Shown here piece after piece: positions 1 to 12,456 of a DNA stretch of 64,000 nt. Each line of letters starts with the position of its first letter. Position 1 is the first letter of the stretch. The notes under the pieces are model-generated. The model was not told the DNA's origin, made no database searches, and saw only the letters and a program-made list of their open reading frames with translations. Position numbers and translations under genes: made by a program. Origin of the DNA: Protonemura montana (lineage: Eukaryota > Arthropoda > Insecta > Plecoptera > Nemouridae); NCBI GenBank assembly GCA_947568835.1, contig OX387603.1:13416651-13480650 (forward strand), written 5' to 3'.

Positions 1-502
1 AAGTATACATCCCACTAGTTTATTTGACAGTTCTGCTTAATGTTAATAAAACAATTATATAGAAATATTTTTGCAATAGTAATTAATTATCATAAAAACA
101 AACTTATCGAAAATTTCGAAAAAAATTATTGAACCATGAGAGGGTTAAGTACCCTGCAGTCCCCATTTTGGAAAAAAAGTATTTGTTTCCTAGCATTCTT
201 TAAAAATGTTGCCCAAATTACACCTAAGTAGGTAGTGTTTGACAATGTTTACAAAAGCTTTTATGTCCACCTATGCTCGCTATGTCCGCCTATACCCGTG
301 AACTGTGCACGAAAAGTGTTGTGAAATTTCAACCCATCACTTTTGCAGTGCAATGAAAACTATTTTTTCTAACCAAATGCCAACCTGTAAGTGCTTTTTA
401 AAAGGGAATGGCAAATTTAAATAATTTGTTTTGTGAGAAGATTCAAAACCTGTCAAATTAGAAACAAAAAATTGCTATGCGTACGAAAACATAATGATTT
501 CC

Positions 503-524
503 CGTCGTTGTCGTCGTCGTCGTC
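503..524. repeat. (GTC)n trinucleotide microsatellite
   Basis: A short run of CGT/GTC triplets with one interruption, in otherwise unremarkable AT-rich sequence. The flanking stretch from 1 to about 925 holds no reading frame with splice signals or recognisable product; I see nothing else in it. Confidence 0.8.
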
Positions 525-929
525 CACGGCAACGAGATGGTCATGAATGAAGATTATTCTCATGTAATATCCCATGAAAATTATCTCCACCACAAACTGC
601 TCTGTATAACATGACATAAGACGATCTCACAGCATTACTTCACTTGACTTGAAGATGGTCAAGTCATTGCCAACGCAAAGGCGTTTATGAATCCTTCACA
701 GCACTTATAATGTGATTAATTTTAGTGCCGAGTCACTTGGCTTTTGGAATTTGAGCCAATTTTCGATGGTATTGTTAGGGCAAAATGTCAGGCTCAGTCT
801 CGTCGTGTTATAATATCGGTTTTATTAAAATGAACGATGATTCGCATAGATATTCTGACTTGGTTGAGGTGGTCATAGCCCACTATAGCAACGTGGGCAA
901 CAAAAACGTTTTTTTTAGTTTTAACTTCT

Positions 930-1060
930 CCATTCTGGATCCAAAATATCTAGAGCCGCATTCAAAAAGCCGAGTTTAAGCTTAAAGCCATAGATTTGGG
1001 GGGTAAAGTTAACAACCCCTGAAACTCTGGAATCACCATCCGTGATAGGATGGTAATTTT
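930..1060 (+). repeat. Dispersed repeat family C, copy 1
   Basis: This stretch resembles 9428-9560 in the same orientation. Both contain gtttaagctta, then a T/G-rich stretch, an aacaaccc/aacaatccc block, a tctgga motif and ccgtsygtgat. Identity is only moderate, so both are old copies of an unidentified element. No coding potential is visible inside. Confidence 0.45.
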
Positions 1061-1112
1061 TTTACTCTGAGGTGAAACTTAAACTTTGCTTTGTCTCCCT
1101 GAGGTGCCTTAC

Positions 1113-1151
1113 TTGCAGCCTGATAGTACGTTGATTCATTCCATCTTCTTT
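1113..1151 (-). CDS. Candidate 39-nt internal exon (gene B, exon 6)
   Basis: On the minus strand a pyrimidine-rich acceptor (ttcctacttaatacag) precedes 39 nt that read KEDGMNQRTIRLQ and end at a good donor (GCAA|GTAAGG). The exon starts and ends in phase 0. That fits the exon at 10397-10527, which ends in phase 0, so it could be the next exon of gene B after a 9.2-kb intron. A second frame is also open across the segment. The exon is very short and no homology is known, so it could be a chance match. Confidence 0.3.
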
Positions 1152-2215
1152 CTGTATTAAGTAGGAAGGCCCCCACATTACTCGCCCAATTCATGTCCGG
1201 AGGCACTGACAGCATGAAATAATCACACTCTATCAAAACACATGACCTAGGACTCAACGAGAAATACATTTTTCTTCATCGAGGGACTTTACACACAGTG
1301 GAAGTGTCTGTCTAGAGCTTCTTAGGAAGTGACGTAAGCCGTTGGCTTTGGAAGACAAGACGAAACCTTCATGACATGCAAAGAAAATGACATCTAGCCA
1401 CGGCAAAAGTTGTCTGATTGCTACGCCGCGGGTCGAAGCAAGGACCCCGTCCAGGGACACCGCTGGTCTCTATAATCGCTTGCATCCCCCGTACTTCTCA
1501 TGGATCAACGAGTCTGCGACCAGACGGCGTGACCATCAACGAAATGACCCTCAACACCGACCGGAAACTCAGGCAAACACAAATATTTGCTTGCTGTAGT
1601 TTTCAGAAGTCGATTTGAACAGAATCGAGTTTTTTTTTGTAATGTGTGCTTTCGTTTAATTGAAAGATTGATCACTATAACACAAAAAATTAACACAAAA
1701 ATGTATGCTCATAGAAAGGAAGATTTTTTTTTTGCTCCCTTGGTTTGTAACAGTTCAACTCTACGCAAACGAGTTGATAAACTAATAAAATGTAAAATCA
1801 TGCGAAAGGGTACCATGTGGTGCTATCAGCCATTGACTTTTCAGTTTGGCTGGAAATAACTGTTCATATAATTTCATGAGTTCACATAGCTCGCTCGAAA
1901 TGACAAGGCTACTTAAAATTGTCGTTAAAATCACCGAGTAATTGTCTTGCGTTTGAACTGCCACATGAAAATTAAAAGAACGTTGGTTGATATATACATA
2001 ACCTATTTATTATAGATAATATTTTATATGATACATTTATATAATAATCGATTTGTATAGAAATACGTGTATCTACATTGTCTGAGATATCATGGATGTT
2101 TAAATACAATAATAGAGGTTGAATTTACATAGTTCCAGTCACAAACTCAATGGACATTTTTTAGATTTCTTAGGTACTGACACAGATAGGTACTGAGAAC
2201 AATTATGTTCCCAAA
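1152..2215. other. Intergenic or intronic stretch, no supported gene
   Basis: A more GC-rich patch at 1386-1600 stays open in several frames on both strands, but I found no splice-site pair or recognisable motif that selects one. The rest is AT-rich and featureless. Confidence 0.4.
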
Positions 2216-2285
2216 ATGGCAAAACTGATCAAAACTCCGTCATCGAGCACCATGAAGGTCACGGGGTAGCTCCCTAATGAAACAG

Positions 2286-2497
2286 CGGTGCCGAGAACAG
2301 CGCCGGGTGCACTAGGAATTGCTCAACGAAGTCACGCGCGGGAGACGAAGAATTCGCGACTCGCCAGCGGCCAGCGACGTATTGCGATGAAATGTGCAGA
2401 ATGTCGTCGAGATCGGAACAATGCCATAGAGTACAGAGAATCTCCGGCCGGCATCTCAAGTTGTCGGAAGATGACGGAGACGATGAAGAAGCTATCG
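2286..2497 (+). CDS. Candidate GC-rich exon with donor site, product unknown
   Basis: This CpG-rich block stands out from its AT-rich surroundings and ends at a good plus-strand donor (CTATCG|GTAAGG). Two plus frames are open. The more protein-like one runs without a stop from 2281 and ends with the acidic segment HLKLSEDDGDDEEAIG, leaving phase 1. The other ends ...MKKLS in phase 0, and a minus frame is also open. No strong acceptor is seen; the start used here follows a weak AG at 2285. An in-frame ATG at 2392 would allow it to be a first coding exon. An ATG in good context at 2216 opens only a 17-codon frame. No function can be assigned, and the feature could be a promoter-proximal or non-coding exon. 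Confidence 0.3.
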
Positions 2498-5400
2498 GTA
2501 AGGCTTCGATCGTAAATAGAGAGACATATTTCCTTTTTACGAGCGATGTGATCTTTCAATGCCGTTCCATTTTTTAGGTTGGAACATGTTTTGTATGGGT
2601 TCCTTCCGTTATCAATACTCCAGATATTTATTAATAAAACTTTGGTATTTATATATCTATAGGGATTATTGAGAGACCTTATGAAAGCTTATCGTAATGA
2701 ATGAATGTGTATTAAGTTCAAGTTTATTTTTAAACTGACCTTTATCGGTACTTTGTATTGCTGTGAAAATCAATTCAACCGAAAAAAAAATAGCAGTTTG
2801 TCCAATATTTGTTTGAACTTAAATTTCAAAGATGCCTTAAAAATTGAATTGAATGATGTCAGAAATAGGATTAATTAACTTTTGCACAGATAAATTGAAA
2901 CTTTCCTCTACTCATCCTATTACTAGCACCTCTCTTACAACTTGTCAAAGGCGTTGCAAAATAAATGGATCAAGAAGCATCTTGACTTCCAGCTGTCAAA
3001 TGAATCGATGAGGTCAATTATTTTATGTGAAGAATGTGAACTTTGGAAGCTCTGACAAACGCCAGTTATCAAGTATTTTACAGCACTAGGCTCGATAATA
3101 TATCACTTGTCTATAGCGACTTGACAGCAAGATTTTCAAAATATCCTCTATATACATTCTTAGAGTATGGGCAGATATACAAGGCTGGAATGCCCTACAT
3201 TTAAAAGTTCATCTCTCAATTGAAGAAAAAACTGAACTAAACGGGAGCCTGCTTCTACAAAAGCAGCAGCAAGTGTCACATTACTTGTCAATAAAGCAAA
3301 GGAATGCCGCTTTTTGGCCCACGCCAGACACTAGCAACACTGCAAGACATTTCTCTTTATATACCAGTCTTATAAGATTTATAAAACGAAACAAAAAGTG
3401 CGCGCGTTCGCTCGCTCTTATGGCAACCGTGTCATGGCCGCCAATCCTCACTTGGAGATCACAGATGGTCACAAAATATTATCAATTTTATCGAAGAAAC
3501 CACTCGTTAGAGTTCGGACCGGCGAACAAAATACGTGATCATTCGATCGCTGCCAGGAGCGACGACTGACCACTGAAACGCGTGACAAAGGGCGAAGAAA
3601 ACAATCGCAATCAATGCGTGTTTAAGTGGCCATCATTCGGTCGTAAGAAATCATTCTTGCTGTATTCTTACGGCGGCAAATACACACACAAAAAAAGTTT
3701 TATAGAGAGTGCAAAAAAAGACTGAATCTTGAGAGTAAACTATCGGTCATTATTGGCGTACAGCTCCAGAGCAAGCACTTATAGGGTAATGGCGTAGAGT
3801 ACGGTGCCATATTTTTATTGACTAATTATTTATGATGACAGACCGATTAAAATACGCAATTACGGTGATGTTAAAGGTGTGTAATAAAATGTATAAGTGG
3901 TAAAAAAATATGATAGAGACTTGCCTCGATTATATTGCGGCGCTAACTCGCCGCAAAATAGGTATTCGGTTCGATTGGAAAGATTTTTAGCGAACGTTAA
4001 AATTAGATTGTTTTTTATTTGAAGTTCGTTCAAGACAGAAATGACTTAAATTTTTTTCGCGAATCGATTCATCAGCGTAATTATGCCGCCGAAAATAAAC
4101 CGGGCGAACCACGAAGCAGACAGGAGGGGTTACGTTCCGGCATTCAAAACGAAAACAAACATGGTCTCATTTCTCCTTTCCTCGCCGCGCGTCTCGCGAT
4201 TGTTTAATATGGTATTAATTAGGTCGATCGATGGCGAAGCCGAAACTTTTATTTAATATCAAATCAAAATAGCAGCCGGTAGCCTGTCATACTAAAGGCA
4301 CACAACACACTTGTACGAAGCCACATAGGTTGGCCCCTTCCTGGCCCATGCCCCAGCCACCATTGTTGTCGTCAATAGCCAACAAAACAATGGCACACGT
4401 TGCAAGGGAACACAGAAAACAATGACAGTCCGTCGTATTGTTAGGATAGCTTTGCCTGTGGTGCTACACATGACGGTGATGTACGTGGATGGACTGTGGA
4501 TTCCTCCATTGATGTACACTCCTACGTATTAACTGGTAAGTGTCATCACATTAACCTGGAAAGCCTGGAATCACCTGAAATTAGCTGGCAACGTTTGGGA
4601 ATATGAATGAAAACCACGAGTGCTCCACATTTTTGGTGAAATTCCTTTCGGTCATCTCTTCGTACCAACACAATAAGATTGCTATGTCGTTATCTAGTGA
4701 TGCTTATCCATGTAAGAGGCCTGAGAGGAAATATTGATTTGAATCTATATTTGACGATCGCAGACCTTATTATGCTAATTTTAGGGCAGAGTTCAAGTTT
4801 GTTTACTTTTTCCGAGTACACCACATAGTTTAAAAATATGTAACGTATAATTCCATAGGCAAATATTTGAGTTAAGTATTATGTTACATTACTTTACCTA
4901 TAAAGATCTTACTGAAGATGGCCAGAAGATATCCTTGTGTTATCAGAAATTGTAGGGACAACGATGCACAATTCTAGCAATTTTGATAATTTAATCGAAT
5001 TAACCGAACAATCGCACATTACGCACTTTATGCCTATAGGTACCGCATATTCACGCGTAATCCCGCGTTCACGTACCGGTACGGGACGTACGCAAGAAAA
5101 TCGTGATACGAAAAACGCGAATGCTTGCGGTCAGAGCGATATTGTGACTGACATAACCACGATAGTATTCAGATGTTTGTTCACTTGAGACGACGGCTAG
5201 GTCCTAAAAAGGGAGGGGGGTCTCTGATTGACGCAGGAGGAGAGAGGATAATCAGATGAAGGAGACAGAACAAGAAAGATAGTGGGACGTAATATGGTAA
5301 TGAGAGAGATAGACCGTTCACTAGGAGACAATAGGCGTAATTATCAGGCACCTTTGCCTCCACCCTAGCAGGGGATGTGTGCGTTATGCACAGGATGGAT

Positions 5401-6558
5401 GTGTGTTTTACAAGGTTATGTCTACAATGTGTTGAGGTGAATGGAAAAATGTTTTCTGGAAAGAGTTGGGAGTTGGCGACGTCGTAAGTCTGTGATCTTG
5501 ATTTGGTGGAGTTGTGGTAAAAAGTCTAGGACTGCAGGGGAGTGAATCATCGTCGTTTCATACGATCTTTTGTAGAAGAAAGGGCATTATGTGTTTGGGC
5601 GTTTTACTCAAAGATATTATCACGTCGCTGAATGAGTGTATACCTAACCATTTCGGACTCATGATTTAGCATATGCTTTATTGCGTTTTAGTAGCCTTTT
5701 TTTATGAAAACTTTGTTAAAAATAAACAGTTTTGCTTTTCCCGCCCATTTTCATTCGGATTTAAAAAGTTTTTTTTTACTCTTGACTAGTTTAAAGAGTG
5801 AATCGTAGTAAAAAAATACGTTTTTCATAAAGATATATTTTTCTAATCTGAAGCTTACGTCCACCATTTCCAAATTGATTTCGGAAATATGTAGACAACG
5901 CCTCCACTCTGAAAATGTTCTACGCTCGCTTTGAACAAACTGTTGCATTCAATTTACTTCGGTGCAGCAAACGCGCAAGAAACCAGTCCACAAGCACACC
6001 ACCACGTTGCATTAATATGCGATTGGTGGCACACGAGGAGCATTGCAAGCAACTGAACATACCTGTATTTCCTTATCGGACAAATACCTGTGAACACCAG
6101 CAGAATAAAATTGCCCGAGAAATATCGAATTTTATTTCTCATCTCTGTTGCTCGCATTGATCTTAGAATCCTGTCCCTCACTCATTCGTGCGATGCACAA
6201 GACATTTATTTTCTTATCAAACATATTCATTTCAGAATTTAGGTGTGTCGACATCGAAATTCTTAGAATTCTTCATATAAAATCGCTATTCAAAAATCGC
6301 AATAAATTTATAAATTTCCCCAAATTGGTTCCGAGAATGGGGGAAAAATGACATCCATTGTATCAGAGTTCTTCGAAACATGTTGACAATATTATCTTCA
6401 GAACGTATTTGAAGTCGTGCATAAAAGCATGTGTCTTTTGCCTTGAGTCGACATGATCATTACTTTCAATAAGAACACGGATATTTTTTGGGCCATGGTA
6501 CCTTTTTTGTTGAAAGACCGCATACACTAACGACCTCGCAAGCAAATACGACCCCAGA
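2498..6558. other. Non-coding stretch with one weak exon candidate
   Basis: No supported gene. CpG-rich patches lie at about 4050-4200 and 5040-5160. The latter contains the palindrome-like cgtaccggtacg. Open frames here are under 100 codons and lack convincing splice signals, apart from the candidate at 4455. Confidence 0.4.
4455..4531 (+). CDS. Weak candidate internal exon
   Basis: A plus-strand donor (ACTG|GTAAGT) closes an open segment that includes HDGDVRGWTVDSSIDVHSY. The frame has a TAG a few codons upstream, inside a possible acceptor (ccgtcgtattgttag), so an exon could begin just after it. Another plus frame and a 75-codon minus frame overlap it. Start is approximate. No neighbouring exon with firm support is known, and the case rests only on the donor and the look of the peptide. 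Confidence 0.2.
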
Positions 6559-6571
6559 ATCTGCTATTACA
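6559..6571. repeat. Target-site duplication of SINE copy 1 (left)
   Basis: atctgctattaca matches atttgctgttaca at 7010-7022 in 11 of 13 positions, flanking the element between them. Confidence 0.6.
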
Positions 6572-7009
6572 GATTGATTATGGTGTTTAACGACGCACTG
6601 TATTGACAACGGGCTCTGTGAAACTGGTTTAATGGCGTCGGTGAATGAGTGGAAGATGATGATGACGAGGATGATGATGAACCTAACCTAGCCTATAAGG
6701 GAGGAGGGTTAAACCCGGTGCTGACATGTAGCCTAGTACTGTAGAGCACCAAGGGGATCACCGGCTAAACGTCCCTTCCGAAGGACGGTACACCGCGAAC
6801 AACAGAATTCCTCCACACATCATTGCTGTCGAGATGGAGGTTGATCAGCAAGGTGAACGAAGTTGCTGTACTGACTTTCATCCTCTCTCCCAAACAGAAC
6901 TGGTCTTGTGTATGATGGTCATCCATCCAATACCTGACTCTGCACAGTATTGCTTAACTTCGGTGATCTCATGAGAACCGGTGTTTTCGACACGCAAAAC
7001 CGTTCGGTT
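6572..7009 (-). mobile_element. 5S rRNA-derived SINE, copy 1 (full length)
   Basis: On the minus strand the element starts CCGAACGG, continues into a 5S rRNA-like head and ends with a tail close to cgtcgttaaacaccata. Head segments such as GGTTCTCATGAGATCACCGA, AGTTAAGCA and GGATGGATGACC line up in order with metazoan 5S rRNA, including its internal promoter region. This places it in the SINE3 type, transcribed by RNA polymerase III and mobilised by a partner LINE. The central body carries a gat-rich stretch. It is about 438 bp, flanked by an imperfect 13-bp duplication, and has no coding capacity. Confidence 0.85.
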
Positions 7010-7022
7010 ATTTGCTGTTACA
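7010..7022. repeat. Target-site duplication of SINE copy 1 (right)
   Basis: atttgctgttaca, partner of 6559-6571 with two mismatches. Confidence 0.6.
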
Positions 7023-7311
7023 CAATCAGACGATTGACCAGCGCATCGGTGCACTCGCAAAGGTAAGTCGAGCAGGGAATACGCCTCGCTGGCAACACGA
7101 TACTTTCCCATGGATGATCAGCATTCGATATCTGACCACCACGAGGTGTGATCACTCAGATCTGATTATGCGATCGAGTTGCAATCATGCGATACCCGAA
7201 GACATTTGCGACATATCTAGCCCGTCGAGCTGATCATTGTTACCCATTTTAGACACAATGCTCGGCTAATGTCCTTTGCGTGTCCGTTGTACATGAACGT
7301 AAAGAACTGTT

Positions 7312-7356
7312 GAACTGTTCATGATACGATGAGACGCAGAACTGTTCATTATACGA
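7312..7356. repeat. Short direct repeat, 18 bp twice
   Basis: gaactgttcatgatacga at 7312-7329 recurs at 7339-7356 with one substitution, 9 bp apart. No function is evident. Confidence 0.75.
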
Positions 7357-9427
7357 CCTTGTTTATCAGCACATTTCAATAGCGTGGTGAAAAAAATATA
7401 TATTTTGCTGTTTTTTTTCTGACCAAACAGCTCAACCGATTTGGATAAAAAGACCAACCTCCTCTTTGGTCAATTGCATAAATAATATTGATTGAAATCA
7501 ATTAAAACTTGCAGGATTGTAGGAGAACACATGCACATGTTCAAAGAGTTTTCAGTTACATATTTTGGCAACCAATGTGACGGCTGTTAACAAATGAAGT
7601 GAAATTGTAGCAAAATTTTGTGCTGTGAATCGAAGGAGAGAATTAGAGGATTAGAATCAAAATTAATCACCTTATCTTACTTTAGGCCCCATGCGTTTTT
7701 TAGCATAATCGGTCAACAGTATCCATCAATATTTACAAAAATTCCCCAAGAAAAAATGCATACACAGGTTAAAATGCATAAGGATTGTTACCATAGCAAA
7801 TTTTTACAGAGCTGTTCATGACGTGGCCTAGCGCACCTATAAAATCTTTTGAAAAGCACGGATTCTATTTTAAATTTTAAGCGTGCTAAAATGTGTGTTC
7901 AAATTCGAACGATGAAACTATTTTTAGTTTCCAAAAGCAGTTTGCCGGCAGCGTGGCAAATAGCAATGCAATTTTAATGAGTTGCAAAAAAAGGGAAAAG
8001 TAAAAATTACTTGCAAACTCTGACAAGATGAACTAAATTACCTTTGGTTACCAATGCATCGCGGGTTGTGTATAGTGAGATGAATGCTCAATTCAATTGA
8101 TTCGATTTCAATACAGATAATTGACTAATGATGATTCACCTAGCTCGTAACGTCTCGGTTTTTTTTCCCACTCTCGCAATTAAGTTGTACAAGTTGAAGT
8201 GCGCATTGATTACAACAACGATCCATCTGTTTGCTAAAAGTGAAGTCAAGGTTTTGAGTTTTTATATGTTTTTTTTTTCCGAGAAGATGGTATGGAATCA
8301 CACATCTGCCGATTCGTTACTGGTTAATTTCTGCTGCTAAGAGCATCTGAACCATTTTGAACTCTGCATACGTCTCGGCTGGCCAGAAATATCAGCATCT
8401 GGGCATCAATAACGCGCCTTAGAAAACTAGGAGTTGTTACGCCGTATTTTTCACTAGACTAATTATGTATATTTATAGAAGATAAACACTGCAAATCACG
8501 ATGACCTAATATATGAATAGTAAAGGCCAACGTAATGAAATGACCATTCTTAAATCATATTTAAATTGAAAGGGAATAAAAAAAGAGGAATGCACAAAAT
8601 TGGGTTGCCAACTGAAGCAACAAATAATAATACTTGATACAAATATATATTTAATCAGTACTCCTAATTTCAATTTTTTTTTCATACTTGTCTAATTGAA
8701 GTTTTGAACCTGAAATGGCGCCAAGTTCTTATGCGAGGAGTTAAAATTCCTGTCCAAAAAAGGCGATAGCAAGAGAAGACAATGGCGCGTGATGGCTTCA
8801 AAGGATGGTGCGTTACGAAGGTGCGCAGAATTTGTGATAAGTATCCGTGTGGCGTAGGGCGTTTACCAGCACGTGCGTAGCTTGAAAAGCAACTGTCAGA
8901 AATCTAAGCAGCGGAGAACGCGCGTACCAACGTCTTACAAACAGTTCCAAGCTTGCCCGCTAGCGCTAGCTGTCGGTAGCGTGTACTGGTTGAGTTTAGT
9001 AGCATTCCTAGTTTGTGGAGAGACCTGCGATGGAGAGGAGTTTAATGGATTTCGTTGGCTATGTAAAACCGAAATTACGTTTAAGCATAAGGAACATTTT
9101 GTATTCATATAAAAAACGGTTTATTTTTATAAAATTGCTGGCTGCTTTCATTATGTATTGGTGGAGGTGCCAGGTTTGCAAAATACTTTCAAAGATGAAA
9201 TTGAAAGGTTTCCGAAAATTCCGTTAGCTAATGGATACTTTTCACTGGCCTGGCACCAAACACAATTCGAGAAAATTTCGTAAATTTTTGCGTGAAACGG
9301 ACGGATTTCCTTTGAGACTTACATGAAGGTACTTACAGCGTTTTTATGAAAAGAACCACCGAAAATGCTTTGCATATATTTGTTTAAGACAGCGTTAATA
9401 TTTAAAATAAACCAAATATTAACTAAT
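7357..9427. other. AT-rich stretch, no supported gene
   Basis: Only short open frames occur. A moderately GC-rich patch at 8760-9010 (gcgcgtgatgg, agaacgcgcgtacc, ctagcgctagc) is open in part, but no splice-site pair selects an exon. Confidence 0.4.
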
Positions 9428-9560
9428 CAGGGGCCGGATCTAAAACGTAGGGTTTAAGCTTAGCCGCCACAAATTTCGGGTTAAAGATTTGGTCATCTTG
9501 GTAACAATCCCTTGAGATCTGGAAAAACACCGTCTGTGATTGGCTGATCATCTTTAAGCT
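9428..9560 (+). repeat. Dispersed repeat family C, copy 2
   Basis: Diverged match to 930-1060 in the same orientation, sharing the order of several blocks. Not identified to a known class. Confidence 0.45.
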
Positions 9561-9991
9561 CTGGGGGAGGGGGGATAATCTGTACGCTCGACTTCAGAAA
9601 CCTGTTGGCTCCACTTTATGCGTACACAAAGGGCTCAATGACGTAGTCACATTGCCAGCAATTTCAACTCAGGAGCGGTGAAAAACAAAATCCCTCCATG
9701 TGCACATGTGGATCGCGATCAAATTACACGTGGGCGCAGGAAAAAACACTTGTTGCCGACTGTCGCTCTCGCGCGGACCTTTGGGAACGACCCAATTCAC
9801 GTGACCCCCCCACCCAACAACACACAAACACCCCTCAGGATATCCAGTCTCGCATCACCTCCGTTGTAGGCGCAATATCTCCGGGATTTTTTTGTTCCTG
9901 GTTTTGTGTTTACCCTTTTACGTCACTAATTCTGTCATGTGGTGTTTTGAGATGACAGTGTAGGCTTTTATAACACGTTTGTTTTTTTCAG

Positions 9992-10051
9992 ATTTGTCAT
10001 CAGATAAAGTGCATTTGCTTAGTTCTTAGTGTCACGGTGGTAAAGGTTAAG
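9992..10051 (+). CDS. Candidate 60-nt exon with strong splice sites
   Basis: A textbook acceptor (gtttttttcag) and donor (GTTAAG|GTAAGT) bracket 60 nt. Only one frame is open, phase 0 to 0, giving a hydrophobic, cysteine-containing peptide that begins ICHQIKCICL. The composition is unusual for an internal coding exon, so it may equally be a non-coding exon. The sequence upstream (9690-9870) is GC-richer and could be a promoter region. No partner exon is established. Confidence 0.22.
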
Positions 10052-10209
10052 GTAAGTCGTTTGCACCATAATCCAGTCTGCCTGGAATAGTCTAATAAAT
10101 AAGATCTTTGGGCATGTCTGTCTTTTAAACGGAATTTTATGTATTTGTGCAAGAAACAGTCCCGAGGTAAGGTCTGTTGACTAGTTCAAAAGATAAAGTC
10201 CAGCCCATC

Positions 10210-10290
10210 AGAGAAGATACCAGACCAAGGACTGCCCCCTTCTCCAAGCATTGATATCATCTCATGAATGACATTTCAGTTGTGATTTAT
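10210..10290 (+). repeat. Dispersed repeat family B, partial copy
   Basis: Contains ccaaggactg, ctcatgaat and atttcagttgtgattt in the same order as 22006-22331. Looks like one end of the same element. Confidence 0.45.
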
Positions 10291-10396
10291 TATTAAATGC
10301 TTCTAATTTTCATTCCAGCTTTTAAACTATCTTGTTCTGCTTTCTAATGTAAGCCAGGAGAACGAAATACCAAGCAGAATGCTTATGAGGACTCAC

Positions 10397-10527
10397 GTTG
10401 ACTTTCTGGAGGTAAAGCTCGAGTTCCTGGTATGGGTCGGCGCCGGGGCCAGCGATCACCCCCGCCGCCCTCTCGTCGTGACACTGGACGTCCATCGCTG
10501 GGGGAGGCGTCGTCACTTCATCGCGTC
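10397..10527 (-). CDS. Internal coding exon (gene B, exon 5)
   Basis: This is the clearest exon in the window. On the minus strand an acceptor (ttctgatttcatcag) is followed by 131 nt of unusually GC-rich, codon-like sequence and a consensus donor (GTCAAC|GTGAGT). It enters in phase 1 and leaves in phase 0. The open frame contains a Pro-Ala segment and ends DPYQELELYLQKVN, an amphipathic, probably helical stretch. The phase fits the exon at 32481-32570, which would join through a split glycine codon to read KVS-G-RDEV. I do not recognise the family. The ELELYL motif loosely recalls the ELExYL segment near the N terminus of some Kruppel-like factors, but the signal-peptide exon proposed for this gene argues against that, and I give no name. 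Confidence 0.75.
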
Positions 10528-12456
10528 CTGATGAAATCAGAATAAACAATTTGTTAACACATATGTTTATCCTGACACATTCTATGAGGTTATTTCAGAT
10601 TTGAGAACGAGTATTAAACATCTAATATTTTTTTGGGATAAACACAAGCTTCGCAACAATAACGTGCACCGACTGAATTTGATTTCACTCAAAATTATTA
10701 AATACATTTCACTGTTTCTGATTTTAGAAATAAATTTGTCGGGCGCTGTTAAAAGATTTTCCCACTGAAGTAATGTGTGTTACCATCATTGAGATCCATG
10801 CGCATAGATCGTAGATTCTTCAGCGACGAATATTTCTTTGCCAATTATCCTTGATCCTGAAGGAGTACAAGCGTCGTCAATGGACGCAATTCAGTGACTG
10901 AGAGACAACTGAACGGTCGGTATAGTACATTAAACGATACATTCATGAAACGACGCTAAATTCGAATTGGGTGTGTATTTATGTCTATTGAGGGGCGGTA
11001 TCAGTCGAGGAACAATTGAAAGGAACGTGGTATCATTATTTCAGCCGCTTGTTATCGTGATAATGGTTAGGCATCAATGTGACATCATGACATCAGTGTG
11101 CGTAGTGCGCTTCCTCATTAGCCCTCAGCAGCAACAGAAAACTGTTGGCCTATTTTTCTTTCAATAGCGCCCACAAAAGTGACGTCGTTGCACTTGCATC
11201 TAATCTAACTGCAGTTAGAAGTAATTTATTTGAATTGCTATTATTTTTGTAAATGAATGAAGGATGGAATACGACGTAAAAATGCTGGCTATTTGCAGTA
11301 TGGCTGATATAATAGCGCTGATATTAATAAACAATAAACAATAAGTGGGGTATAATTTAAATATTTTAAGCAGATCAGGTCGATCAAAGACATGCATTTT
11401 TTCAGAATGCAATCTTTGATCGATATTTACATCATTGCGGGAGCTTTGATACACGCAGAAATAGATGTAAAAATATGCGATTTACTGCACACGGCAATAG
11501 TTTTTAATTTTCATCTCAAAAGGAACCTCGGTGTTCAACTCTGAAACTTTCAGGAGAGGGATTTCATACGTAAAGAAATCAATATTTTTTCTCTAAAGAA
11601 AATAAAAATACTAAAGATAATCGAGGTGGAAAAAATAAAAAGAGGCAAGGGGGCAATCTTTAATTTTTAAAATAAGCGACATCCATATTTTATGTAACAA
11701 TACTTCAGTTACTATCAAATTATATATTTTTTTCATTTCTTTGCACTTTGAGAAAGAAACGTGAAGCGTGCACCTTAAATTTGAGTGCCATCCCGCCGTT
11801 TCCGGACCGTACCGGGCGAACCGTTTGAATCAGAGGCAAACAAAAAATATTTCAACAATAGAAATGCGGTGGTCACAATCGTACCGAAGTTCGGTGGATT
11901 TCTAAGAGGTGACGGTATTTTTGGTCGGTTGAATTGACATGGAATGACCCTATATTGCTAAATAAAAAATAAAATAGCAGCAAAAATTTTGCCCATGCAT
12001 CGAGTGCCGCTTTGTCTCAGAGAGAATAACATGAGAATGGCTTAAGTTGAAAATCATGTAGAGTTGCGGTTGTGGGCAAGGCACCTGATCGAGGTAGGTA
12101 GGTAATAGGTACATACCAAAAACACATTCTAGCAAAAATGTATACCTATACACAGTGTAAAAACATGTAAAATTGTTATACATTTGAGATAAGTTTCGAG
12201 CTCGTAACTATAACATACAAATGCATGATGCTGCCTGCTAAAGCAATAAATATTTGGGTGGACCTGTGCTTCTGAAAACTGTGTAATTTTCGATCGTAAA
12301 ATAGATCCAGTCTAAATACCACTCAGGAGATTCTCGGGTCAATATCTCCCAAGGAAGTGCATCACGTTTAGTGGCTTCCTGGCCAGAAAATCGTTACCTT
12401 CAAACAGAAAATTTCGTGGAAATCGATTGGGGATAATATTTTGAGGTCTGTACATC
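10528..12456. other. Probable intron of gene B
   Basis: AT-rich sequence with no supported exon. It includes A-rich stretches (11580-11650) and a tgtaggtaggtaataggtac patch near 12090. Confidence 0.4.

Noticed and set aside
10397..10527. Naming gene B a Kruppel-like factor from the ELELYL motif
   Set aside because: The motif is short, no zinc-finger exon is in the window, and the proposed signal peptide points to a secreted product.
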